Shown here: in pieces, positions 17,450-26,468 of the stretch
Layout: each line of letters opens with the position of its first letter
Numbering within the stretch: position 1 is the first letter of the stretch
NCBI GenBank assembly: GCA_029778615.1
Contig: JAKOPZ010000207.1
Coordinates: 1 to 60,403 of the forward strand
DNA length: 60,403 nucleotides
Reading direction: 5' to 3'
From: Chloroflexota bacterium
Lineage (GTDB): Bacteria > Chloroflexota > Anaerolineae > UBA4142 > SHND01
Position numbers and translations under genes: made by a program
Notes under the pieces: model-generated
Seen by the model: only the letters and a program-made list of their open reading frames with translations
Databases searched by the model: none
What the model was told of the DNA's origin: nothing

Positions 17450-17476
17450 CAGGCAATGAACAATGAACCGTGAACT

Positions 17477-18433
17477 CTACGCCCTTTTTGCCGACGCGCG
17501 AATTTGTTCCAAACTCAAAACGCCGACCGGCTTGGTTTCATCCAACACTGCGAGCGCGGAGGCGCCGCTTTGGAGCAATTTGGATAACGCGTTCCGCAGG
17601 TCATCCTGTTGCAAAATCGTGGGCGTCCCGTTCAACACAAAATTTTTCGGCAGCGGCGCCATGACATGTTCGACGCGCAACAAGGACAATTGACGCACCA
17701 TATCGTCCGCGCCGACGAGCTCACGCACAAACTCGTTCGCCGGCGCGGTGAGAAGGTGGTACGGTGTGTCGTACTGAACAATACGTCCCGCGCGCAGCAC
17801 GACAATTTTGTCCGCGAGCCGCAGCGCTTCATCTACATCGTGCGTGACAAACAAAATTGTTTTGTGAATCGTATTCTTGAGTCGCAGCATTTCGTCTTGC
17901 AGGGACGCGCGCGTAATCGCATCAATCGCGCCGAACGGCTCGTCCATCAACAACACTTGCGGGTCTGCTGCGAGCGCGCGCGCCAGACCGACGCGCTGCT
18001 GCTGCCCGCCCGACAGCTGCGCGGGATAGCGCGCGCGATAGTATTCGGGTTTCAACTCGACCAATTCGAGCAGCCCATCAATCCGCGCGTCAATGCGCGC
18101 GCGTTCCCATCCGAGCAATTCCGGCACGACTGCGATATTTTGCGCGACGGTGAGATGCGGAAAGAGACCGACCTGTTGAATCACATACCCAATGCGCCGC
18201 CGCAACTGCGTCGCCTCGAGCGCGCGAATATTTTTTCCATCCAAAAAAATTTCGCCCGCCGTCGGCTCGAGGAGACGATTCACCATTTTCAACAGTGTCG
18301 TCTTGCCGCAGCCCGAAGGTCCGAGCAGCACGACAAAACTTCCCGAATCCACCTCGAACGTACAGTCGTTCACTGCCGCGTGCGTTGAATTCGGAAAGGT
18401 TTTGGAAACGTGTTGAAAGGCGATGGAGGACAT
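17477..18433 (-). CDS. opuBA: osmoprotectant ABC transporter ATPase
   Basis: 318 aa. Walker A GPSGCGKTT, signature LSGGQQQR, Walker B VLLMDEPFGAID and H-switch VTHDV are complete. A C-terminal extension of ~70 residues ending in ALAVLDETKPVGVLSLEQI looks like one CBS-type repeat, which in OpuA-type importers helps sense ionic strength. The heptad hairpin at 18443-18493 separates it from the binding-protein gene. Confidence 0.85.
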   Translation of the reverse strand: MSSIAFQHVSKTFPNSTHAAVNDCTFEVDSGSFVVLLGPSGCGKTTLLKMVNRLLEPTAGEIFLDGKNIRALEATQLRRRIGYVIQQVGLFPHLTVAQNIAVVPELLGWERARIDARIDGLLELVELKPEYYRARYPAQLSGGQQQRVGLARALAADPQVLLMDEPFGAIDAITRASLQDEMLRLKNTIHKTILFVTHDVDEALRLADKIVVLRAGRIVQYDTPYHLLTAPANEFVRELVGADDMVRQLSLLRVEHVMAPLPKNFVLNGTPTILQQDDLRNALSKLLQSGASALAVLDETKPVGVLSLEQIRASAKRA

Positions 18434-18442
18434 TCAAAAACG

Positions 18443-18493
18443 AACGACAAAGGACGAATGCCCAGCCCGCTTGGCGAATCATTCGTCCTTTGT
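18443..18493. repeat. heptad hairpin (ACGAACG/ACAAAGG family)
   Basis: Three 7-bp units read into a perfect 14-bp inverted repeat (18447-18460 with 18480-18493). The same words form the hairpin between hisB and hisH at 39400-39465. Confidence 0.75.
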
Positions 18494-18505
18494 CTTTGCG
18501 TCGCG

Positions 18506-19408
18506 CTATTTGACGAGCCCTTGCTGCTGCAAAAATTCTTTTGCCACATCGGCGGGTTCGCGTTTCTTGCCGTCCACTTCAAAATTCAAACGCTGCATCG
18601 TGGCATCGTCCAGCAGCGGCGCGAGTTTGTTGAGCACCTCTGCGATTTTTGGATTCGCGTCAAGCGCCTGCTGACGCACCACCGGCGTAATTTGGTACGG
18701 CGGGAACAATCCCTTGTCGTCCGTCAACAACATCAAATCGTACGCCGCGAGTTGTCCGTCCGTGCCGAACGCGACGACCACATCCGCCTGTCCGTTCACC
18801 AGACCTTCATACCGCAGACCGGGGTCAACCGGAATGTACGCCTTTAATTTGAAATTGCCGTATGCTTTTTGAATGCCCGGCAAACCGTCTTCCCGTTGTT
18901 CGAATTCGGGCGGACCAATCATTGTCAGCTCGCCCGCTTTGGCTGCCATGTCCGAAATCGTCTTGATACCAAATTTCGCGGCAACATCTTTTTTCATCGC
19001 CAGCGCCTGTGTGTCGTTCATCGGCGCGGGGTCGAGCCACACGAGATTGAATTGCGATTTGTAGCCGTCCTTGACGGCGTTGTACACGGCTTGGCGGTCC
19101 GTGCTGCTGGGCAATTTCAAAACGGTCAATAAACCTGTGCCCGTATATTCGGGATAGAGGTCTATCTGGTCACTGACCAACGCCTGTTGCAAGACGGGTG
19201 TGCCGCCGAGATTCAGCTTGCGTTCAACCGGGATGCCGTTACTTTCCAGCAACAACGCGTACATGTTCCCGACGATAAATTCTTCGGTGAAATCTTTCGA
19301 GCCCACGCGCACGGCTTTGGGCTGACCGCCACATGCAGTAATAACCATCAACGCCGCCAATGCGAACACGAGCATTCCGAGAAACATGCGCGAACGTGTT
19401 GTGACCAT
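18506..19408 (-). CDS. opuBC: osmoprotectant-binding lipoprotein
   Basis: 300 aa. A good ribosome site (AGGAGG) precedes ATG 19408. Signal peptide with lipobox MVITAC (Cys ~26). The mature part begins VRVGSKDFTEEFIVGNMYA, a hallmark of OpuAC/OsmF-type binding proteins, then DLYPEYTGTG and the C-terminal VVAFGTDGQ. It captures quaternary amines outside the membrane for the permeases at 19460 and 16805. Confidence 0.85.
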   Translation of the reverse strand: MVTTRSRMFLGMLVFALAALMVITACGGQPKAVRVGSKDFTEEFIVGNMYALLLESNGIPVERKLNLGGTPVLQQALVSDQIDLYPEYTGTGLLTVLKLPSSTDRQAVYNAVKDGYKSQFNLVWLDPAPMNDTQALAMKKDVAAKFGIKTISDMAAKAGELTMIGPPEFEQREDGLPGIQKAYGNFKLKAYIPVDPGLRYEGLVNGQADVVVAFGTDGQLAAYDLMLLTDDKGLFPPYQITPVVRQQALDANPKIAEVLNKLAPLLDDATMQRLNFEVDGKKREPADVAKEFLQQQGLVK

Positions 19409-19459
19409 AACGTTTCCTCCTGCGAATTGGATTGTGTTGGATAAAACTTTGCGGCTTGC

Positions 19460-20098
19460 TTAGCCGTATGGAGTACGCACAAAGCGTTCCAAGCCCCCCA
19501 ACAAGATTTCGGCAGTGAGCGCAAGCAGCGCGACGGAAATCGCGCCAACTAACAAAATCGAAGTATCAAACAATGCAAAGCCGCGCGTAATGTAAATGCC
19601 CAAACCCCCGCCGCCAATGAATGCCGCCAACGTTGCACTTGCAATTACCTCGACCGTTGCAATTCGGATGCCCGCCACAATCACCGGCAGCGCGAGCGGG
19701 AACTCGATGCGCCACAGCACCTGCCGCGCGGTCATGCCCATCCCCAACGCCGCTTCCTTGAGTGGAGGTTCAATGGTTCGGAACGCCGCGTCCGTATTGA
19801 TTAGAATCGGCGGCAGTGCAAGCACCGTTAGCGCGAGCGCGGACGATGTGAACGACAAGCCAAAGTACGGAATCGCCAAAAACAAAATTGCTAAACTCGG
19901 CACCACGCGGAGCGCGTTCGCCATGTTGATAATCGCGAGCGATGCCGCGCGCGAACGCGAAGTGAGCACACCGAGCGGAACACATAGGACAATGCCAATG
20001 CCCAGCGCCACGCCCACGAGCAAAAGGTGCTGTCCCAACGCCACCCAAATCTCGTCCCCGCGCGAGAGCAGATAGTTGTACGCCTCAATCAGGACCAC
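19460..20098 (-). CDS. opuBD: osmoprotectant ABC transporter permease 1
   Basis: 212 aa. ABC permease with EAALGMGMTARQVLWRIEFPL, then PVIVAGIRIATVEVI and FIGGGGLG, all typical of the OpuB/OpuC/YehW permeases. First gene of the cluster. No clear promoter was identified in the 80 bp before it. Confidence 0.82.
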   Translation of the reverse strand: MVLIEAYNYLLSRGDEIWVALGQHLLLVGVALGIGIVLCVPLGVLTSRSRAASLAIINMANALRVVPSLAILFLAIPYFGLSFTSSALALTVLALPPILINTDAAFRTIEPPLKEAALGMGMTARQVLWRIEFPLALPVIVAGIRIATVEVIASATLAAFIGGGGLGIYITRGFALFDTSILLVGAISVALLALTAEILLGGLERFVRTPYG

Positions 20099-20178
20099 AG
20101 AAATTTTAGACGATTGATTTTTGATTCTTGAATTTCGCTCTCACCTGCCAAATCACAAGACCAAAATCCGAAATCGTT

Positions 20179-20673
20179 TCACCAGTTCCACGTGTCCGGT
20201 CCGCCTTTGAACGGACCAATAATCTCCTGTGTAATCCAGCCACCGTAAAATTCGCCGGGCTGCGGTGTCACCACTTGGTCGTCCACATAACACGCATCCA
20301 TACGCGCGGGATAAAACGCCACATAATTTGCCAATGCCTCGTACCCCGCTTGCGGTTGCGGATAATACCATGCGGCATTTTCCGCGCGCTGTGCGCCGAC
20401 GGCGACGGTGTAATAACGCGCGCTGCCTTTGAATTCACAATACGAATGCCGCGCGGCGGGCTGCAAACATTCCATCCGAACATCTTGCGGCGGAAAATAA
20501 TAAACGGGCGGATGACTTGTCTCGAGGACGCGCAGCGCACGCCGCGTGTCGGCAATCGTTTCGCCGTTAAAAATCACGCGCAGATGTTTCGGGGTCGGTT
20601 CCACGCGCGGCGGACGCGGATAGTCCCACACGGATTCTTGTCCGGGCTCTAGCAAAATTCGACGCGGTCTCAT
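20179..20673 (-). CDS. DUF427 family protein
   Basis: 164 aa. The core HLRVIFNGETIADTRRALRVLETSHPPVYYFP, followed by ARHSYCEFKGSARYY, AAWYYPQP, FYPARMDACYVD and a C-terminal YGGWIT, matches DUF427, a small single-domain family of unknown biochemical role. Length is normal. No operon partner. Confidence 0.85.
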   Translation of the reverse strand: MRPRRILLEPGQESVWDYPRPPRVEPTPKHLRVIFNGETIADTRRALRVLETSHPPVYYFPPQDVRMECLQPAARHSYCEFKGSARYYTVAVGAQRAENAAWYYPQPQAGYEALANYVAFYPARMDACYVDDQVVTPQPGEFYGGWITQEIIGPFKGGPDTWNW

Positions 20674-20770
20674 TTTGAACCACCTACCCGTTTTTGTATC
20701 TGTGCGGCGTCATTTGTTACACGCGCGCGATTTTATCCCGTTTCCTTTGAATCGGCAACGCAACCGTAGT

Positions 20771-20881
20771 GGGCGAATAGAATTCGCGGCCACACGCGGC
20801 AAATTCGACCTCCGTCGAATCCACACGCGCCAGTCAACGCAGGTTGACTTGGCTTTGCGTTGCTGCGATTTCGAATCGCCC
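20771..20881. repeat. structured intergenic repeat with nested hairpins
   Basis: The outer ends (GGGCGAATAGAATTCGC at 20771-20787 and GCGATTTCGAATCGCCC at 20865-20881) are nearly complementary. Inside are two perfect hairpins: ATTCGAC (20803) with GTCGAAT (20814), and AGTCAAC (20832) with GTTGACT (20843). The ends resemble a repeat I know from cyanobacterial spacers that also begins with a GCGAATAGAATTCGCGGC-like word. Confidence 0.65.
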
Positions 20882-20899
20882 GCATGTGAGGCAATGTGC

Positions 20900-20905
20900 T
20901 ATAAT
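20900..20905 (+). promoter_or_regulatory. probable -10 of the parA operon
   Basis: A perfect TATAAT 57 bp ahead of the parA start. The -35 position is poor, so this is tentative. Confidence 0.4.
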
Positions 20906-20961
20906 CGCTTGAGCATACATCACGCGTTTGCGCCTATCGTATGCGGCATTGAGAAACGCTC

Positions 20962-21996
20962 ATGGCACACGTAATCGCCGTCACCAATCAAAAAGGTGGT
21001 GTGGGGAAAACGACCACCGCTATCAATCTTGGCGCCGCGCTCGCCGAAATGGGACACTATACCCTGCTCGGCGACCTTGACCCGCAAGGCGGCTTGTCGC
21101 TGGGCTTGGGACTCGCCGCACACGACCTCGACCTCACCATTTACAACATTCTCACCGACACGCGCATTCCCGTCGCGGGCATCACACATCACATTCGCGC
21201 GCATCTCGATTTGCTTCCGTCCAACATTGACCTCGCCGTCGCAGAATTTCAACTCATCGCGCAAATGGGACGCGAATATATTTTGCGCGAAGCGCTGCAA
21301 GCCGTGCGTCATCAATACGAATACATTGTGTTGGATTGTCCGCCCTCGTTGAATCTCTTGACCGTCAACGCGCTGACCGCCGCCGATGCGATTATCGTTC
21401 CACTTCAGGTGGAATACTTTGCCATGCGCGGCTTGGAACAATTGATGGACGTATTTGGACGCGTGCGTCGGCGTTTGAATCCGAATTTGGAAATCATCGG
21501 CATCGTGCCGACAATGGTGGATGTGCGGCGCACCAACGACCAACAAATTTTGCAAGAAGTGACCAAAGCATATCCGGGAATGCTGCTCGACGTGTACGTC
21601 AAAGAAAGCATCAAATTCGCAGATGCGCCGCGTCATCAACGTTCCATTTTAGAATTGGACCCGCGTCACGACGGCGCGCGCGCGTATCGGCAATTGGCGC
21701 GGCTCGTCTTGAAACATTATGGCGAATACGTCGAGCCCGAAACACAGACGTACGAGTCGCCCATCGCCGATGAACCCCCGCCGCACGCCGACGAATTGTC
21801 GAACACATCGGAATTTTCTCCGGGTCCACCCTCCGCGAATGGGCGTAACGGCGCACTTGACGTACCACTCACCGAAACGCCGCCGCCCGAAACGCAAGCT
21901 ATCCAACCCACAGCCGATTTCCCGATACAGACATCCAACCTCCAAGCTCCCAGCTCCAGTCTTGAGCACCCAATCCCCTCCCCAGAGGAATCGTAA
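20962..21996 (+). CDS. ParA-family ATPase with proline-rich tail
   Basis: 344 aa. Deviant Walker A KGGVGKTT at residues 11-18, switch region DLDPQGG, Walker B IVLDCPPS and GIVPTMVD identify a ParA/Soj ATPase (about 255 aa). A ~90-residue Pro/Glu/Thr-rich tail follows. Part of the tail is encoded by four 7-bp units of the array class seen between genes (21935-21962). No parB follows. Instead a proline-rich membrane protein starts on its stop codon, which points to positioning of a membrane-bound cargo rather than, or besides, chromosome segregation. Confidence 0.85.
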   Translation: MAHVIAVTNQKGGVGKTTTAINLGAALAEMGHYTLLGDLDPQGGLSLGLGLAAHDLDLTIYNILTDTRIPVAGITHHIRAHLDLLPSNIDLAVAEFQLIAQMGREYILREALQAVRHQYEYIVLDCPPSLNLLTVNALTAADAIIVPLQVEYFAMRGLEQLMDVFGRVRRRLNPNLEIIGIVPTMVDVRRTNDQQILQEVTKAYPGMLLDVYVKESIKFADAPRHQRSILELDPRHDGARAYRQLARLVLKHYGEYVEPETQTYESPIADEPPPHADELSNTSEFSPGPPSANGRNGALDVPLTETPPPETQAIQPTADFPIQTSNLQAPSSSLEHPIPSPEES

Positions 21997-23084
21997 TGGC
22001 AGAACCAACCGAACGCTCACCGCGCCGCCGACCCGTTGATGTTTTATTCGGCGAAGAAATCCAACTCAAACCGACGGCACCCGAACCACAAGCGGACACG
22101 TCGCCGCCGGGTTATATGGTTGAACCGCCGCGCCCCGTCGTCACCGTCCGACCGCCGCCGCCCGAATTTCCGAGCGATTGGAGTGCGAGCGCGCCGCCCG
22201 AACCGGCGACCGTTATCGAACCGTCGCCGCAAATGCCTGCCCAGCCCGACCTGGTTACGCCGCCGCCGAAACCAACCACATACGAACCGCCGGTCGTAAA
22301 TCTGATTCAAGAAGCGGTCACGTTCACAACGTCCGAAACAAAACCGACGGCAAGCGTCGAAAAACTGCCTGCCCCGCTCGAAACACCAATGCTCACACCG
22401 GCGCCGCCCCCCGCGCCTGCGCCACTTGCGCCGCCGCCGATGTACGCCCAAGCCGAGCTGCTCGAGCTTTCACAATTTGTTGACCAGTTGTATCAAAACG
22501 TCGCAGATGAAACGAGCGACAGCGCGGCATTGAACGCAGAGTGTCTGGCGAATTTGAACGCCGCGCGCGCGGGAATTGAAAAAGGCGAATACGCGCAGGC
22601 AGAAGCGGCAGCTGAGCTGGTCAAGGCGCGCTTGCTGCGCGCGCGCGCGAGCCGCGCAGCCGCCGCCGAACCGACGACGCGTCTTGTGTTGGGCGGACTG
22701 GTCATCGCCGCACTCGTTGGCGCCGTCCTCTTTGCCATTCCCTTTTTCCTCCGCATTGTGCCGGTCGTCATTCCCCTTTTGCGCGGCGCGGGCATGGGCG
22801 TGTTGGGTGGCGCGTTGATGAGCTTGTTTCAATTGACGCAGCACATTTCGCGCCGCGATTACGATGCCGCATTCAATTCCAAATACGCGTTGTCGCCATT
22901 CTTTGGCGCGCTGCTCGGCGCACTCTTGTATCTCTTGTCCGTGCTCGGCATCCTCGCCGCGCCCAACGCGTTGGGCATTACGATTGAACCGTACGCGTTG
23001 ATGTATCTCGGCGCTTTCATCGCCGGCATTTTCAACGACGCGATTTTGGATGCGGTGCGCGGGCTTGTCACGCGTCGCAAATGA
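21996..23084 (+). CDS. proline-rich membrane protein coupled to ParA
   Basis: 362 aa; the ATG overlaps the parA TAA. Residues 1-150 are Pro/Glu/Thr-rich and probably disordered. Residues 155-215 are helical and Ala-rich (NLNAARAGIEKGEYAQAEAAAELVKARLL). Then four or five hydrophobic segments (ca 230-350) end in a basic tail. No family recognised. The disordered arm could contact the similar tail of ParA. The GDSL hydrolase start overlaps its stop by 4 bp. Confidence 0.65.
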   Translation: MAEPTERSPRRRPVDVLFGEEIQLKPTAPEPQADTSPPGYMVEPPRPVVTVRPPPPEFPSDWSASAPPEPATVIEPSPQMPAQPDLVTPPPKPTTYEPPVVNLIQEAVTFTTSETKPTASVEKLPAPLETPMLTPAPPPAPAPLAPPPMYAQAELLELSQFVDQLYQNVADETSDSAALNAECLANLNAARAGIEKGEYAQAEAAAELVKARLLRARASRAAAAEPTTRLVLGGLVIAALVGAVLFAIPFFLRIVPVVIPLLRGAGMGVLGGALMSLFQLTQHISRRDYDAAFNSKYALSPFFGALLGALLYLLSVLGILAAPNALGITIEPYALMYLGAFIAGIFNDAILDAVRGLVTRRK

Positions 23085-23740
23085 GCGCGCCTCCTTTATC
23101 TCACAACACATCACAAACCGCGCGGACGAACAGCGTCCCGCGCGGTTTGCGTTATCTCGCGCTCGGCGACTCGTACACCATCGGCGAAAGTGTTTCCGAA
23201 GCCGAACGCTTTCCCGAACAATTGGCGCGGGCGCTGCGTGCGCGCGGATTCGCCCTCGACGCACCGTATATTGTCGCGCGCACAGGTTGGACGACGGATG
23301 AGCTGTGGCGCGCCTTGGAGGCGAACGAGCCAAGCGGCATGTTTGACCTCGTGACGTTGCTGATTGGCGTGAACAATCAATATCGCGGGCGCGCCCCGGA
23401 AAATTATCGTCCCGAATTTGCGGCGTTGCTCACGCGCGCCATCGCGTATGCCAACGGCGAACCGGCGCGCGTGATTGTGGTCTCGATTCCCGATTGGGGT
23501 GTGACGCCATTTGCGCGCGGACGCAAGAATGTTGCCGCCGAAATTGACGCCTTCAATGCGGTGAATCGCGCAGAAACCTTAAGGTTGGGCGCGCGCTATG
23601 TAGACATTACCGCAGACTCGCGCGACGCGCAGCACGACACCGCGTTGACCGCAAGCGATGGACTGCATCCGTCAGGGAAGATGTATACGCGCTGGATGGA
23701 ATTGCTTTTGCCGCTTGCGCAAGCAATCCTGGAAAAATAA
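23081..23740 (+). CDS. SGNH/GDSL hydrolase
   Basis: 219 aa. Block I GDSYT with the nucleophile Ser, block III GVNNQ with the oxyanion Asn, and block V DGLHPS with the Asp-x-x-His pair are all present. No signal peptide. Likely an esterase or lipase; substrate unknown. Last gene of the parA transcript, followed by a strong terminator. Confidence 0.85.
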   Translation: MSAPPLSHNTSQTARTNSVPRGLRYLALGDSYTIGESVSEAERFPEQLARALRARGFALDAPYIVARTGWTTDELWRALEANEPSGMFDLVTLLIGVNNQYRGRAPENYRPEFAALLTRAIAYANGEPARVIVVSIPDWGVTPFARGRKNVAAEIDAFNAVNRAETLRLGARYVDITADSRDAQHDTALTASDGLHPSGKMYTRWMELLLPLAQAILEK

Positions 23741-23767
23741 ACCCGTCACACGTGTGACGGGTTTTTT
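23740..23767. terminator. bidirectional terminator
   Basis: A 22-bp perfect palindrome at 23741-23762 (ACCCGTCAC with GTGACGGGT) followed by T6; it sits between convergent genes. Confidence 0.9.
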
Positions 23768-24707
23768 ACTCTTGCTCCATCGGCACGCGCTGCAAGCGCG
23801 GGCTTGGCGTGGTGCCCGGCGTCAAACCGCGCCGCGCCAACGGTTTCCCGTCGCTCTCTTTGAGTTCGGGCGCGAACGGAATGGGCGTCGCGAGTGCAAT
23901 CGAATCGCCGACGAAAAAACCGTCCACCGGCGCGTGTTCGATGTTCCAGATGCCAATGTGCGTGGGCGTCACTTCGCCGTTGATAAAAATTTTCACGCGC
24001 GGAAAACCCGCAAGGTCGAGCTGCGCGCGCAAACGTTTGACCACTTCGGGCGAAGGTTCGATGCGGGTTGCTTCGGTGCGCAGGACAATGCCGGTCAAGT
24101 GGTCGCCCAAACCCAACGCCACGCGCACCGCTTCGTCCACCACATCGTGAAATGTATCCACCACCGTCAAGCGCGGCAGGTCGTCGGCAAGCGTTTGGTC
24201 CAACGCGCGCGCGGCGTGCAGAGTATCACCCAGCAAGAGCACAAGCGCATTCGACAAGATGCCTTGACTCAAGGGCGCGTTGGAAGCAACACAGCCGCCC
24301 ACTTGCGCCGCGTATTCGAACGATGCGACAACGTTTGGCATGAGGAGGCGCGACGAGGTGAGAAGAATCGGCAGCGGATCTGCTTTTTCGACTAACGTTC
24401 GCGCCGTCGTCGCCCAACCCGTTTGCGTCGCCAAAATGCCCGCAATCCCGTTCACGTGCGCGCTGTACTCGAGATAATGTCCGCGCAGCCGCATCGCCAC
24501 TTCGCCCGCGCGAACGAGTTCGCCCTCCAGAAGCGACCAGACTTGAAAGCCATGTCCCTGTAAACTGTGGAGCAGCGCGACGACATCGTGAATGCCGCAA
24601 AAAATTCCATCGCGCTGCGCGACAAATTCGGTGGTGGCAATGGGGTCGAGAAACTGGCGCGCGAGGACGCGACGCGTATTTTCTTCAAAGGATAAGGGAG
24701 CCGTCAT
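23766..24707 (-). CDS. nicotinate phosphoribosyltransferase-like enzyme
   Basis: 313 aa, shorter than PncB. Features of the type II phosphoribosyltransferase fold: TEFVAQRDGIFCG near the N-terminus, LPRLTVVDTFHDVVDEAV, GDHLTGIVLRTEAT, then FINGEVTPTHIGIWN and VDGFFVGDSIA at the phosphate-binding end. This matches the compact archaeal/bacterial NAPRTase-like group, which makes nicotinate mononucleotide from nicotinate and PRPP for NAD salvage. The substrate is inferred by family. Monocistronic. Confidence 0.7.
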   Translation of the reverse strand: MTAPLSFEENTRRVLARQFLDPIATTEFVAQRDGIFCGIHDVVALLHSLQGHGFQVWSLLEGELVRAGEVAMRLRGHYLEYSAHVNGIAGILATQTGWATTARTLVEKADPLPILLTSSRLLMPNVVASFEYAAQVGGCVASNAPLSQGILSNALVLLLGDTLHAARALDQTLADDLPRLTVVDTFHDVVDEAVRVALGLGDHLTGIVLRTEATRIEPSPEVVKRLRAQLDLAGFPRVKIFINGEVTPTHIGIWNIEHAPVDGFFVGDSIALATPIPFAPELKESDGKPLARRGLTPGTTPSPRLQRVPMEQE

Positions 24708-24749
24708 TTTCGCTCGGTGTCACAGATGTTTGGCATAACGAATTCCGAG

Positions 24750-24755
24750 TATAAT
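24750..24755 (+). promoter_or_regulatory. probable -10 of the lipid kinase gene
   Basis: TATAAT 41 bp before the ATG at 24796; TGTTTG lies 17 bp further upstream as a weak -35. Confidence 0.45.
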
Positions 24756-24795
24756 CATTCAACTCGCATTGTCAATGAATTTTTCAGGGGGTCAC

Positions 24796-25737
24796 ATGTC
24801 CAAGACCTTGGTTGTCTTGAACCCGATGGCGGGACACGGCGCGGCATTGAAAATGTTTCCGCAAGTGGAACAACAATTGCGCGCGGCAGGAATGCAATTT
24901 GATGTCGCACACACGCGCGCGTCCCTGCACGCGGTCCAAATCGCCTGGGACGCGCCCGGACAAGGGTACGAGCGCATCATCGCCGTCGGCGGTGACGGAA
25001 TTGTGCATGAAGTTTTGAATGGGCTGATGCGCGCGTCGGAGGAAGGGGAGACCATTGCGCTCGGCATCATTCCGCTCGGCAAGGGCAACGATTTTATCAA
25101 ATCGCTGCCGCCCGCGTTGAACCCCGGCGAAACGCGCGACGATTGGAAACTTGCCATTCCGCGTGTGACCTCGCCAAACACCGCGCTCGTGGACGTGGGC
25201 AAAATCACGGTGGACGTGCCAACGCCCGGCGTGCCGCATCCGCAGTATTTTACAAATGGCACTGACGTTGGCTTTGGCGCGCGCGTCGCGAAAGCGATTC
25301 GCGGAATTCCGATGACGGGCATCGCCGCGTATCTGCTCGCGATTGTGCAGGTGATGGTAGATTATGGGCTCCCGCACATCAAACTCACCCTCGACGACAA
25401 TGAAGTGATTGAATTAAACACAACGCTCACGGCGGTGACGAACGGGCGTTGTTTTGGCGCGTCGTTTTGGTTGACGCCGATGGCAGAAATCACCGACGGC
25501 GAATTGAACGTCATCATTGCGAAAGCGTTGGGGCGTGTCGGCATTTTGCAAATCATTCCGCTGTTGATGAAGGGGACGCACCTTGACCACCCCGCCATCA
25601 TCATGAAAAAAGCGCGCAAAGTTGTCATCGAATCACCCGAACCGCTGATTATGGAAGCCGATGGCGAGATGCCGTTCCGCGACGCGCGGCGGATGCAGAT
25701 TGAAATTTTGCCAAAACGATTGCGTATGATGGTATAG
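24796..25737 (+). CDS. diacylglycerol/lipid kinase family protein (YegS/DgkB-like)
   Basis: 313 aa from ATG 24796, preceded by GGGGG (7 bases ahead); an upstream in-frame start at 24769 is less likely. LVVLNPMAGHG is the nucleotide loop, VGGDGIVHEVLNGL the catalytic GGDGT-like motif, and PLGKGNDFIKSL the third family block. The C-terminal half is beta-rich. Predicted to phosphorylate a membrane lipid such as diacylglycerol. The stop TAG runs into a heptad array. Confidence 0.88.
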   Translation: MSKTLVVLNPMAGHGAALKMFPQVEQQLRAAGMQFDVAHTRASLHAVQIAWDAPGQGYERIIAVGGDGIVHEVLNGLMRASEEGETIALGIIPLGKGNDFIKSLPPALNPGETRDDWKLAIPRVTSPNTALVDVGKITVDVPTPGVPHPQYFTNGTDVGFGARVAKAIRGIPMTGIAAYLLAIVQVMVDYGLPHIKLTLDDNEVIELNTTLTAVTNGRCFGASFWLTPMAEITDGELNVIIAKALGRVGILQIIPLLMKGTHLDHPAIIMKKARKVVIESPEPLIMEADGEMPFRDARRMQIEILPKRLRMMV

Positions 25738-25740
25738 AAA

Positions 25741-25812
25741 GGGAATGAGGAATGAGAGATGAGTGGAGGTATTTTCAACTTGAGACTCAACGCTCAATGC
25801 TCACTGTCGGGA
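25741..25812. repeat. heptad array, two arms (GAATGAG family)
   Basis: Left arm GAATGAG twice and AGATGAG; right arm CTCAACG, CTCAATG, CTCACTG. The right arm complements the left. The word family recurs at 44021-44060. Confidence 0.7.
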
Positions 25813-25813
25813 C

Positions 25814-26302
25814 ATGGCGATTGACGCGACTTTATACAAACAAGTAATGCGCCGTTACGCGACAGGCGTAATGGTACTGACCGTGCGGGATGGCAAAAAT
25901 TTTCACGCGGTCACGGTGAACAGTGTCACATCCGTTTCGCTCGAACCGATTCTGTTGTTAGTCTGTCTGGAAAAAAATGCCCGTTCGCACGAATTGCTCC
26001 AAGAGGCGAAAACGTTCGCCCTCAACATCTTGTCCGAAGCGCAAGCGGAATTGGGGAAAACATTCGCGTATGACCGCGCCGCGCGGAATGAACCGCGCGC
26101 GCAAAGCGCGCATTTCGTTTCCGCACGCGGCGAATTGTTATTCAAAGATTCGCTGGGCTATTTTGAATGCCGCGTCGTCGCGGAATACGCGGGCGGCGAC
26201 CACACGATTTTTTTGGGAGAGGTTGCGAATGCGGCGATTTCGGGAGCAGCGATGACCCCGTTGATTTATTTTCTGGGAGAATGGGAGGCGCTCGCACGAT
26301 GA
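25814..26302 (+). CDS. flavin reductase-like FMN-binding protein
   Basis: 162 aa. YKQVMRRYATGVMVLTV, VNSVTSVSLEPILLLVCLEKNARSHELL, FALNILSEAQ and DHTIFLGEV cover the whole flavin-reductase-like (HpaC/DIM6) domain at usual length. Such proteins supply reduced flavin to a partner oxygenase or reduce metals; no partner is adjacent. Confidence 0.88.
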   Translation: MAIDATLYKQVMRRYATGVMVLTVRDGKNFHAVTVNSVTSVSLEPILLLVCLEKNARSHELLQEAKTFALNILSEAQAELGKTFAYDRAARNEPRAQSAHFVSARGELLFKDSLGYFECRVVAEYAGGDHTIFLGEVANAAISGAAMTPLIYFLGEWEALAR

Positions 26303-26468
26303 AAACGCCAGCGCGGTTTCGCGTCAAGTAGGGGGAGGTATTCTTGAGGGTCTCGCGCAGTGGCGCAGCACGCGAACACTGCGGAGCGCGCGCGGCGAAT
26401 TATTTCTCACACGCGCGCGGTTGTATGAAAATGCTTTGGCGCGCACAACACTTCACAGGAATACTTGA

